DNA of 64,000 nt, from the NCBI RefSeq assembly GCF_013304735.1, contig NZ_JAAITI010000019.1, forward strand, positions 1 to 64,000. The letters are read 5' to 3'. Made by a program: the position numbers and the translations under genes. Numbering within the stretch: position 1 is the first letter of the stretch; every line of letters starts with the position of its first letter. The notes beneath the pieces were generated by a model. It did not search any database. It saw only the letters and a list, made by a program, of their open reading frames with translations, and had not been told where the DNA came from. This document shows, one piece after another, positions 25,590 to 33,936 of the stretch. Origin of the DNA: Blautia luti. Its GTDB lineage: Bacteria; Bacillota; Clostridia; Lachnospirales; Lachnospiraceae.

Positions 25590-26525
25590 TTGGCAAAAAA
25601 ACGAAAACCCAAAATGGAGCTCCGGTATTACAAAATGCCGGAAGGGAGTCCGATTCTTGCATTGCTTGGTCAGAAATGGATCCAGAATTACGGAAACGAT
25701 ATCGATTATCTTCATTTTCATAATTATCTGGAGATTGGTTTCTGCTATGAAGGTCAGGGGTTCTTGATTCTTGGAGAAGATAAGGTACGGTTTCATGACC
25801 GGGAATTTACAGTGATCCCGCCCAATTATCCCCATACCACAAACAGCGACATTGGAACTGTCAGTCGGTGGGAGTATCTTTTTATTGACGTGGAAGGATT
25901 TTTGAATAAATTTATTGACAATTCCGTGAAAAAGGAAAAGATCGTTCAGCGTATCAACTCCAGAGCACTTTTTCTGAATGAAAAAGAAAACCGTTCCATG
26001 GCGGATAAGATCCTGAAGATCCTAGATATCATGCGGAATGGAGAAGAGTTTTATCTGGAAGAAGCCAAGGGGATCCTGGCATCGCTTCTTGTGGAGATTG
26101 CAAGGATCAACCGGGATTCGGGGGAAGAGCGCTACAGTGAGGGAAGAGGAAAAGTCATGGATATGATCTCCAAATTCCAGGATTATATTTCCGATCATTA
26201 CATGGAGGATCTTCGGATCGATGAGCTGGCAGAATACTGTCACATCAGTGAAACCCATCTGCGACGGATCTTTACGACCTACATGAAGATGAGTCCGCTG
26301 GAATACATCAATACCATCCGGATCCAGGCGGCCTGTGATTATCTGAAAAAGACGGATCAGCCCATTGCGGATGTGGCACATAAGTGCGGCTTTACCACTA
26401 ATTCCACTTTTAACCGGAACTTTCGCCAGGTTATGGGGATGACACCTCTGGAGTGGAGAAAACGGCCAGAAAATTATGAACAGCAGCTTCTTAAGTTTGA
26501 TATCCATTCAGAGGAAGGCTGGTAG
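25590..26525 (+). CDS. AraC-family transcriptional regulator with cupin sensor
   Basis: A 311-aa regulator. The N-terminal ~120 residues form an AraC-type cupin (HFHNYLEIGFCYEGQGFLILG, then FTVIPPNYPHTTNS); the C-terminal ~100 residues carry two helix-turn-helix units (DLRIDELAEYCHISETHLRRIFTTYM and PIADVAHKCGFTTNSTFNRNFRQVMGMTPLEWR). The TTG start at 25590 is supported by GGAGG (25578-25582) 7 bp upstream. It may regulate the sugar operon that starts 0.9 kb downstream on the same strand, by analogy with many glycan loci (inference). Confidence 0.9.
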   Translation: MAKKRKPKMELRYYKMPEGSPILALLGQKWIQNYGNDIDYLHFHNYLEIGFCYEGQGFLILGEDKVRFHDREFTVIPPNYPHTTNSDIGTVSRWEYLFIDVEGFLNKFIDNSVKKEKIVQRINSRALFLNEKENRSMADKILKILDIMRNGEEFYLEEAKGILASLLVEIARINRDSGEERYSEGRGKVMDMISKFQDYISDHYMEDLRIDELAEYCHISETHLRRIFTTYMKMSPLEYINTIRIQAACDYLKKTDQPIADVAHKCGFTTNSTFNRNFRQVMGMTPLEWRKRPENYEQQLLKFDIHSEEGW

Positions 26526-26609
26526 AACAAAAAAACAGATCTGTGGATCTGGCACAACAGAAAAAATACAGGGTAGTGTGTCGGATCAGACAGATGGAAA
26601 GAGGGAAAA

Positions 26610-27122
26610 ATGTACGACTACAGGATCGTGGAGCAGGTCTCCCGAAAAAAGAAACATATGTCAGGAGCTCTCAGAAAAGTAATGGTGATCTTTGCGGTAC
26701 TTTTTGTACTGATGGGAATCACCATCTCCCAGGCATTTATGCTCCCGGGATTTCTTCTGGCGCTGCTTTATTTTGTATATGATATCTTCAGCCAGAGAGA
26801 TTATGAATATACCATGGAGAATGGCCAGCTGACCATTGATGTGATCTATGGCAAAAAATACCGGAAAACAGCACATGTGCTGAACCTTGAGGAGATGGAA
26901 GTGACCGCACCTCACTATCACGAAAAAGTGGCAAAATACAAAAAGAATTCCGGTACAGAGAAACTGAAAAAATACGATTATACCTCCTATGAGGATGATG
27001 TGCCATACTATACCATGATCATCCGGGAAGACGGGCGGAAAATAAAACTTCTTCTGGATCTGACAGAGGAGATGTTACATACGATGAAAACACAGTTTCC
27101 GGAAAAGGTCTATTTTGCATAA
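26610..27122 (+). CDS. Membrane protein of DUF6106-like type
   Basis: A 170-aa protein with two adjacent N-terminal hydrophobic helices (about 22-58) and a cytoplasmic beta-rich domain from ~65 to the end that looks like a PH-type barrel (YEYTMENGQLTIDVIYGKKYRKTAHVLNLEEMEVTAP). A Lachnospiraceae family (DUF6106) has this layout; the match is by memory. Ribosome site AGAGGG precedes ATG 26610. Function unknown. Confidence 0.65.
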   Translation: MYDYRIVEQVSRKKKHMSGALRKVMVIFAVLFVLMGITISQAFMLPGFLLALLYFVYDIFSQRDYEYTMENGQLTIDVIYGKKYRKTAHVLNLEEMEVTAPHYHEKVAKYKKNSGTEKLKKYDYTSYEDDVPYYTMIIREDGRKIKLLLDLTEEMLHTMKTQFPEKVYFA

Positions 27123-27443
27123 TATGTTAAAATGTTTGTGAAATATGTATAAAAAATAACGTAGAATTTTATGAAATAGAAACAAAAACCTTCTTTTTTG
27201 GCGAAAAATATTCGCAGAATGTCGAAAAAGAAGGTTTTTCTTTGCCATGATGACCAATGAGAAAAATGAAAAACACTCAAAATGCATAAAAAAGCAGGTG
27301 CCTGAATCATGAAATAGTGCAAAAACAATAAAATGGTTGAAATTGCACATTATATGAACGGTTCTGCAAACTATGGCCGGAATACGGATGCTATAATCCA
27401 TTCATAAGCAAACGGGAAATGCTTAATAAAGGAGGAAAAGTAA
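27123..27443 (+). promoter_or_regulatory. Intergenic region: terminator and promoter of the sugar operon
   Basis: 321 bp. A strong terminator with 15-bp arms AAAAACCTTCTTTTT / complement lies at 27184-27239. Downstream is an inverted pair GTGCAA...TTGCAC around 27317-27347 and a TATAAT at about 27391 without a good -35, which suggests an activator-dependent promoter for the binding-protein gene. No gene seen. Confidence 0.55.
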
Positions 27444-28733
27444 ATGAAGAAAAAATTACTCGCAGTATTAATGACAGGCATTATGGCAATGTCTTTCGCT
27501 GCAACAACTACAGCAGTATATGCAAAAGGTGACGATGACAATACACTGACCGTATGGGCATGGGACCAGAACTTTAACATCAAGGCTATGAACATTGCAG
27601 GTGAGCAGTATGCAAAGGATCATGAAGGATTTAAAGTAGATGTAGTTGAGACATCTTCCGATGACTGCCAGACGAAACTTACAACAGCTGCAAACGCCGG
27701 AGATTACAGCACACTTCCGGACATCGTTCTGATGCAGGACAACAGCTACCAGAAATATCTGAAGAGCTATCCGGACGCTTTCACAGATCTGAAAGACATG
27801 GACATCAACTGGGATGACTTTGGAAAACTGAAACAGTCCTACTCCATGGTAGATGATACACATTACGGTGTTCCATTTGATAATGGTGCAACAATCGCCT
27901 GCTACCGTACCGATATCCTGGAAGAGGCAGGATACACCATCGATGACCTTACAGATATCACATGGAGTAAATTCGAGGAGATCGGTAAAGATGTTCATGA
28001 GAAAACCGGTAAATACCTCCTTACAAGTGAGGCAACAGGCGGCGATACTCTGATGATGATGATCCAGTCCTGTGGAGCAAACTTCGTAAATGAGGATGGA
28101 GAAGCTTACATTGTAGGAAATGATGTAGCTGAGAAATGTGTAGATCTTTATGTAGACCTTGTAAAGAACGATGTTGTTAAATTAGTAAACAACTGGGATG
28201 AGTACATCTCCACAATCACAAGCGGTGAGGCAGCAGGTATCGTTAACGGTAACTGGATCACAGCTACACTGATGGGAACAGAGGATCAGAAGGGTCTGTG
28301 GCAGATCACAACAATGCCGAAAGTTGACGGTGTTGACACAGCTACAAACTATGCGAACAACGGTGGTTCTTCCTGGTATATCACATCCAACTGCAAGAAC
28401 GTAGAGCTTGCTGAGGACTTCCTTGCAAGCACATTTGGTTCCAGTACAGATTTCTATGATGCGATCCTTACGGAAACAGGAGCAATCTCCTGCTACCTGC
28501 CAGCTGGTGAGTCTGACGTTTACAACGAGCCAAGCGAGTTCTTCAACAACCAGCCAATCTTCTCAACAATTGTAGAGTACTCTTCACACATTCCGGAATT
28601 CACAAAGACTCCGTATCACTATGAGGCAAGAGAGTGCATCAACACAGCAGTTGTTAATATCGTAAACGGCGCAGACAAAGAGTCTGCACTTCAGGAAGCA
28701 CAGGATACACTGGCATTCAAGATGACAGAGTAA
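27444..28733 (+). CDS. Sugar ABC transporter substrate-binding protein
   Basis: A 429-aa extracellular solute-binding protein of the family 1 type (MalE/UgpB-like): LTVWAWDQNFNIKAMNIAGEQY near the start, a long two-lobe fold, and GEAAGIVNGNWITATL in the second lobe. The signal peptide (1-27, ending VYA) has no lipobox Cys, unusual for a Gram-positive binding protein. It heads an operon with two permeases, a GH42 beta-galactosidase, a HexNAc kinase and a GH112 phosphorylase, so the likely ligand is lacto-N-biose/galacto-N-biose or a related beta-galactoside (inference). Ribosome site AAAGGAGG. Confidence 0.9.
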   Translation: MKKKLLAVLMTGIMAMSFAATTTAVYAKGDDDNTLTVWAWDQNFNIKAMNIAGEQYAKDHEGFKVDVVETSSDDCQTKLTTAANAGDYSTLPDIVLMQDNSYQKYLKSYPDAFTDLKDMDINWDDFGKLKQSYSMVDDTHYGVPFDNGATIACYRTDILEEAGYTIDDLTDITWSKFEEIGKDVHEKTGKYLLTSEATGGDTLMMMIQSCGANFVNEDGEAYIVGNDVAEKCVDLYVDLVKNDVVKLVNNWDEYISTITSGEAAGIVNGNWITATLMGTEDQKGLWQITTMPKVDGVDTATNYANNGGSSWYITSNCKNVELAEDFLASTFGSSTDFYDAILTETGAISCYLPAGESDVYNEPSEFFNNQPIFSTIVEYSSHIPEFTKTPYHYEARECINTAVVNIVNGADKESALQEAQDTLAFKMTE

Positions 28734-28840
28734 AATCTGAAGGCTGCATTCTGAAATGAATAAGTAAATACGAAGCAGGGGACTGCATGCAGTCCTCTGT
28801 CTTATGTAAAGGCTTAAGAGGTTTGAAAGGAGGAGTTCCT

Positions 28841-29740
28841 GTGAATTCCAAAAAAAGTGGCATGTCTCTGGTAGCGAAACAGAGAGCGGCAGGCTGGATC
28901 TTTCTGGCACCTGCAACCATCATGATCGCTGTCATGAGTTTTTATCCGATGATCCGTGCATTTATCATTTCTTTACAGACAGGTGCCGGAGCAAACATGA
29001 GGTTTGCGGACCCGATCTTCAGTAACTACAAACGTATCATGATGGATAAAGTATTTCAGCAGTCCATCGTCAACACATTTTTATATCTTATTATTCAGGT
29101 ACCGATCATGCTGATCCTTGCGATCCTGCTTGCACAGCTTCTGAATAACAAAGATCTGAAATTCAAAGGATTTTTCCGTACATGTGTATTCCTTCCATGT
29201 GCGACATCTCTGGTATCTTATTCTCTGATCTTCCGTTCCATGTTTGCAACAGACGGTCTGATCAACAGTATCCTGATCAAACTTGGAATTTTAACAACCG
29301 GTTATAACTTCCTTGGAAACTCCACAAGTGCAAAGATTGTTATTATCATCGCGCTGATCTGGAGATGGACTGGATATAACATGGTATTTTATCTTGCAGG
29401 ACTTCAGAATATTGAATATTCTGTATACGAGGCAGCAAAGATCGATGGTGCCAACGGCTGGAAGACTTTCTGGAAAATTACCGTACCACTTCTGAAACCG
29501 ACAATTATCATGACATTTATCATGTCAATCAATGGTACACTGCAGTTGTTCGACGAGTCTGTCAACCTGACAAAAGGTGGCCCGGCGAACACTACCATCA
29601 CAATGTCCCATTATGTTTATAATACATGCTTTATCAATGTGCCAAACTTCGGATATGCGGCAGCAATGTCATTTATCATATTTATCATGGTAGCGATCCT
29701 GGCATTTATCAACTTGAAAGTAGGTGATACACGTGACTGA
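28841..29740 (+). CDS. Sugar ABC transporter permease (MalF-type)
   Basis: A 299-aa membrane protein with six helices and the EAA loop YEAAKIDGANGWKTFWKITVPLL that contacts the ATPase. GTG 28841 is chosen because GAAAGGAGG (28825-28833) lies 7 bp upstream; a longer frame from 28787 lacks a ribosome site. It overlaps the next permease gene by 8 bp. No ABC ATPase is encoded in the operon, so a shared MsmK/UgpC-type ATPase from elsewhere is expected. Confidence 0.93.
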   Translation: MNSKKSGMSLVAKQRAAGWIFLAPATIMIAVMSFYPMIRAFIISLQTGAGANMRFADPIFSNYKRIMMDKVFQQSIVNTFLYLIIQVPIMLILAILLAQLLNNKDLKFKGFFRTCVFLPCATSLVSYSLIFRSMFATDGLINSILIKLGILTTGYNFLGNSTSAKIVIIIALIWRWTGYNMVFYLAGLQNIEYSVYEAAKIDGANGWKTFWKITVPLLKPTIIMTFIMSINGTLQLFDESVNLTKGGPANTTITMSHYVYNTCFINVPNFGYAAAMSFIIFIMVAILAFINLKVGDTRD

Positions 29741-30563
29741 GAAAAAGAACAAATCTGCAATTCAGAGAAGATTGATCCCTACATATATTTTTCTGATCAT
29801 CGTATCATTTATCTCTGTATTTCCGCTGTACTGGATGATCTCTGCGGCAACCAATACATCCACCGATGTATCAAGAGGCCGTATTCTTCCGGGTACATAT
29901 TTTATGCAGAACTTTAAAAACCTGACTGCACAGCAGCCGCTGTGGAGAGCTCTTGGAAACTCTCTGTTTTATGCAGTTCTTACTACAGTGATCTGCCTTC
30001 TGATCTGTTCTATCGCAGGTTATGGCTTTGAGGTATATCATGACAGATGGAAAGACAGACTGTTTTCCATCCTGCTTCTTGCCATGATGGTTCCGCAGGT
30101 TGCAACAATGGTTCCTTTATTTAAGATGTTTTCCAAAGCAGGACTCTTAAATACAGCGGTAGGTTTTATCCTCCCGATCATCTCCACACCATTTATGATC
30201 ATGATGTTCCGTCAGAATGCCAGAGCATTTCCTATCGATATCATTGAGGCAGCACGTATTGACGGATTAAGCGAGGTAAGGATCTTTTTCCAGATGTTTA
30301 TCCCGACTATGAAATCTACTTATGCGGCGGCAGCGGTTATCACATTTATGAATGCATGGAATTCCTATCTGTGGCCGAAGGTAATCATGACAGATAACAA
30401 GGCGATGACCATGCCGATGTTGATCGCCAATCTGATCACAGGATATGTAACGGATTACGGCATGCTGATGTGTGGTGTATTATTCTGTTCCATTCCGACT
30501 ATGATCGTATTCTTCGTATTACAGAAACAGTTCGCAGAAGGTATTACCGGAGCTGTTAAATAA
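29733..30563 (+). CDS. Sugar ABC transporter permease (MalG-type)
   Basis: A 276-aa membrane protein with six helices and the EAA motif IEAARIDGLSEVRIFFQMFIPTMKS. GTG 29733 fits the AGGTGA ribosome site (29722-29727) better than GTG 29724 and overlaps the MalF-type gene by 8 bp, implying coupled translation. Partner of the upstream permease and binding protein. Confidence 0.93.
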   Translation: MTEKKNKSAIQRRLIPTYIFLIIVSFISVFPLYWMISAATNTSTDVSRGRILPGTYFMQNFKNLTAQQPLWRALGNSLFYAVLTTVICLLICSIAGYGFEVYHDRWKDRLFSILLLAMMVPQVATMVPLFKMFSKAGLLNTAVGFILPIISTPFMIMMFRQNARAFPIDIIEAARIDGLSEVRIFFQMFIPTMKSTYAAAAVITFMNAWNSYLWPKVIMTDNKAMTMPMLIANLITGYVTDYGMLMCGVLFCSIPTMIVFFVLQKQFAEGITGAVK

Positions 30564-30578
30564 GATTCAAATTTAAAA

Positions 30579-30645
30579 GGATGCTGTCGAAAGCTGTAGG
30601 TGTATTGTATAATATGCTTCAAGTGGATCACACAGCATCCTTTTT
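30579..30645 (+). terminator. Hairpin between permease and GH42 genes
   Basis: GGATGCTGT (30579-30587) and ACAGCATCC (30632-30640) with a 44-nt loop, followed by five T. Probably a partial terminator that lets transporter genes be expressed more than the enzymes. Confidence 0.55.
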
Positions 30646-30684
30646 ATAAAGTGTCATAATAAAAAATATAAGGAGAAAGAAAAA

Positions 30685-32709
30685 ATGGCAAAGCAGATCA
30701 GATATGACCATTTCCTGCACGGTGGCGATTACAACCCGGAGCAGTGGCTGGACAGACCGGACATTCTGAAAAAAGATATCGAATATTTTAAGAAAGCACA
30801 TATCAACACGGTTTCCATGGGGATGTTTTCCTGGGCTGTACTGGAGCCGGAAGAAGGGAAATATAACTTTGACTGGCTGGAAGCGGTAATTAACAATCTG
30901 TATAAAGAAGGCATTTATACGATCCTTTCCACACCATCCGGAGCCAGACCGAAATGGATGGCAGATAAATACGAGGAAGTTCTCCGTATGGACCCGGATC
31001 GGACAAGAAGATTTTTCGGTGGAAGACATAACCACTGTTATACTTCTCCTGTATACCGTGAAAAGATTTTTAATATCAATAAGAAGCTTTCCGAACGCTT
31101 CGGAAAACATCCGGCAGTGATCCTGTGGCATATTTCCAATGAATACGGCGGGGAATGTCACTGTCCTCTGTGCCAGGAAAAATTCCGGGAATGGCTGAAA
31201 GAGAAATATGGAACCATTGAGAATCTGAATTCCAGCTGGTGCACAACATTCTGGAGCCATACCTACAACAGTTTTGACCAGATCGAAAGCCCGTCACCAA
31301 AAGGAGAAAATGCACTTCATGCACTGACTCTGGACTGGAAACGTTTTGTTACAGACAGGACTGTAGATTTCATGAAACATGAGATTTCTGCGATCCGGGC
31401 AGGCGGCTCAGATCTTCCTGCGACTGCCAACCTGATGTATGACTACGACGGACTGGATTATAAGAAATTTAAGGATGTTATGGATATCGCATCCTGGGAT
31501 AATTACCCAAGCTGGCATAAAAAAGACAATTATACCATAGCAGTGGATGGAGCCATGCAGCACGACCTTATGCGAAGCATCAAAAAAGCGCCGTTCCTTC
31601 TGATGGAATCCTGTCCTTCCGCAACCAACTGGAAGCCGATCAACAAACTGAAAAAACCGGGAATGCATCTGGCTGCTTCTCTGCAGGCAGTTGCTCATGG
31701 TTCCGACAGCGTTCTGTATTTCCAGCTTCGCCAGAGCCAGGGTGCTTCTGAGAAATTCCATGGTGCGGTGATCGATCACTATGGTGGCGATGATACCAGA
31801 GTTTTCCGTGAAGTGACTGAGGTAGGAGAGGTACTGGAGCAGATTCAGGAAACTGTGGGAAGTGTGACCAAGTCTCCAGTGGCTGTTCTCTACGACCGGG
31901 AAAATGACTGGGCGCTGAAAGATGCTCAGGGACCTCGAAACGAAGATATGCATTACCAGGAAAATGTGCAGAAACAGTATCGTGCACTTCGAAGAAAAGG
32001 CTATAATACCGATATCATCAGTATGGAACATGACCTGTCCGGTTACAAGCTGGTTACAGCGCCGATGGCTTATATGTTCTATCATGGATACGCCGAAAAG
32101 CTTCGTACTTTTGCGGAAAATGGCGGTACACTGGTGATTTCCTACTGGTCCGGACTTGTAGATGAGACGGATAAATGTTATCTTGAGGGAACTCCTTACG
32201 GTCTTATGGAAGCAGCTGGCATCCGCACCGAAGAGATCGACGCACTTTATGACTGGGAAGAAAATACCGGGATCCCGGAAACCGGAAATCATCTCAAACT
32301 TACAGAAAGCTATACCTGCAAAAATCTCTGTGAGCTAGCAAAAGTTTCCGATGCGGAAGTGCTGATGCGTTACGGAAAAGATTTTTATCAGGGCTATCCG
32401 GTGCTGACTCACAAAAAATATGGAAAAGGCCATGTTTATTATGTGGCAGCCGATATGGAAGCAGCCTTTTATGAGGACTTCCTGGGACGAGCAGCAGAAG
32501 AAGCCGGTGTGGAGATGCCGCTTACGTTTATACCGGAAGGAGTTTCTGTGACAACCAGGGAAAATGAAGATACGGAATATCTGTTTATCCAGAATTTCGG
32601 GGAGAAAACGGAAACAGTTTCTGTTCCGGAAGGTTACGAAGTCCTTTATGGATCGGACAGTGAAATTATGGCCCCGCTTACTACAAGAATCTTAAAGGGG
32701 AAAAAATAA
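30685..32709 (+). CDS. Beta-galactosidase, glycoside hydrolase family 42
   Basis: A 674-aa GH42 enzyme. The TIM barrel shows GGDYNPEQW near the start, the acid/base Glu in WHISNEYGGECHC (~152) and the nucleophile Glu in LLMESCPS (~308). Cysteines at HCYTSP and CHCPLC fit the GH42 zinc site. The C-terminal trimerisation and beta domains are present and length is normal. No signal peptide, so it hydrolyses imported beta-galactosides. GH42 members beside GH112 genes often prefer beta-1,3/beta-1,6 galactosides of host glycans. Ribosome site AAGGAG. Confidence 0.93.
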   Translation: MAKQIRYDHFLHGGDYNPEQWLDRPDILKKDIEYFKKAHINTVSMGMFSWAVLEPEEGKYNFDWLEAVINNLYKEGIYTILSTPSGARPKWMADKYEEVLRMDPDRTRRFFGGRHNHCYTSPVYREKIFNINKKLSERFGKHPAVILWHISNEYGGECHCPLCQEKFREWLKEKYGTIENLNSSWCTTFWSHTYNSFDQIESPSPKGENALHALTLDWKRFVTDRTVDFMKHEISAIRAGGSDLPATANLMYDYDGLDYKKFKDVMDIASWDNYPSWHKKDNYTIAVDGAMQHDLMRSIKKAPFLLMESCPSATNWKPINKLKKPGMHLAASLQAVAHGSDSVLYFQLRQSQGASEKFHGAVIDHYGGDDTRVFREVTEVGEVLEQIQETVGSVTKSPVAVLYDRENDWALKDAQGPRNEDMHYQENVQKQYRALRRKGYNTDIISMEHDLSGYKLVTAPMAYMFYHGYAEKLRTFAENGGTLVISYWSGLVDETDKCYLEGTPYGLMEAAGIRTEEIDALYDWEENTGIPETGNHLKLTESYTCKNLCELAKVSDAEVLMRYGKDFYQGYPVLTHKKYGKGHVYYVAADMEAAFYEDFLGRAAEEAGVEMPLTFIPEGVSVTTRENEDTEYLFIQNFGEKTETVSVPEGYEVLYGSDSEIMAPLTTRILKGKK

Positions 32710-32726
32710 TCACAGCAAAAAAGTAT

Positions 32727-32759
32727 AAAGCATATCTGCTTTCGGACGGTATGCTTTTT
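32727..32759 (+). terminator. Hairpin between GH42 and kinase genes
   Basis: AAAGCATA / TATGCTTT with a 15-nt loop and T-run, 28 bp before the kinase start. Likely attenuates transcription into the last two genes. Confidence 0.5.
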
Positions 32760-32786
32760 ACTGCTGTCTGGGAAAGAGAAGGTAAG

Positions 32787-33902
32787 ATGACAAAGATACA
32801 AAAAGAAGAGATAAAAAAAATCGCGGATCAGTTTGCATTTACCGGGGAACTGATTTCCTGCGCCCCCTGCGGAAGCGGGCATATCAATGGAACCTACATG
32901 CTGAGATACCGGATCGGAGAAATGGGCTCCATCAAGGTGATCCTCCAGAAGATCAACAGGGAGATCTTTCAGAAACCGGAAGAACTGATGGAGAACATTG
33001 CCGGAGTCACCGGACATCTGAAAAAGAAGGTCATTGAGAAGGGTGGAGATCTGGAACGGGAAGTTCTGAATCTGATTCCCACAAAAGAGGGAAAAGCATA
33101 TCTGACAGATGAGAACGGAGAGTGCTGGAGAGCCTATATTTTTATTACAGATGCGGTAAGCTATGATCTGGTGGAAAAACCGGAGGATTTTTACGAAAGT
33201 GCTGTTGCATTTGGAAAATTTCAGGAAATGCTGGCTGATTATCCGGCAGAGACTCTGCATGAAACCATAAAGGATTTCCATGATACAAAAAAGCGTTTTC
33301 AGGCGCTGAAAGATGCCGTGGAAAAGGACTGCTGTCACCGTGCCGCATCGGTAAAAGAAGAAATTGCGTTTGCACTGCAGCATGAAGATCTGGCTGGAAT
33401 ATTTGGAAAACTTCTGGAAAATGGGGAAGTTCCACTTCGGGTAACCCATAACGATACAAAACTGAATAATATCATGATCGATCTGGAAACGGGAAAGGGA
33501 ATCTGTGTGGTCGATCTGGATACTGTAATGCCAGGACTGGCCATGAATGATTTTGGTGATGCGATCCGGTTCGGAGCCAGCACTGCGCTGGAAGATGAGA
33601 AAGATTTAAGTAAAGTCTCCTGTGACATGGAGCTCTACGAGATTTACGTGAAAGGTTTTCTGGAAAGTTGTGGAGACAAGTTAAACGCCAGGGAGATCGA
33701 GATGCTTCCTATGGGCGCCAAGGTGATGACCTATGAATGTGGCATCCGTTTTCTTACTGACTATCTGGAAGGAGATCATTATTTTAAAATCGACCGTGAA
33801 GACCATAATCTGGACCGCTGTCGTACACAGTTTAAGCTGGTGGCAGATATGGAGCAGAAATGGGAGCAGATGCAGGCAATCGTAAAAAAATATCAGAAAT
33901 AA
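32787..33902 (+). CDS. nahK: N-acetylhexosamine 1-kinase (NahK-like phosphotransferase)
   Basis: A 371-aa protein of the aminoglycoside-phosphotransferase fold. Catalytic loop RVTHNDTKLNNIMID (about 220-234) and metal-binding Asp in VVDLDTVMPGLAMNDFGDAIRFGA are as in NahK (LnpB) of bifidobacteria. GSGHINGTYMLRY is the N-terminal nucleotide-binding loop. ATG 32787 is chosen over an upstream frame extension that runs through the hairpin. In the lacto-N-biose pathway NahK phosphorylates GlcNAc/GalNAc released by the GH112 phosphorylase encoded 34 bp downstream. The context makes the specific name credible; sequence alone gives the kinase family. Confidence 0.85.
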   Translation: MTKIQKEEIKKIADQFAFTGELISCAPCGSGHINGTYMLRYRIGEMGSIKVILQKINREIFQKPEELMENIAGVTGHLKKKVIEKGGDLEREVLNLIPTKEGKAYLTDENGECWRAYIFITDAVSYDLVEKPEDFYESAVAFGKFQEMLADYPAETLHETIKDFHDTKKRFQALKDAVEKDCCHRAASVKEEIAFALQHEDLAGIFGKLLENGEVPLRVTHNDTKLNNIMIDLETGKGICVVDLDTVMPGLAMNDFGDAIRFGASTALEDEKDLSKVSCDMELYEIYVKGFLESCGDKLNAREIEMLPMGAKVMTYECGIRFLTDYLEGDHYFKIDREDHNLDRCRTQFKLVADMEQKWEQMQAIVKKYQK

Positions 33903-33936
33903 AAAACAGGGGATTTTTACAATGGAGGTAAAGATA

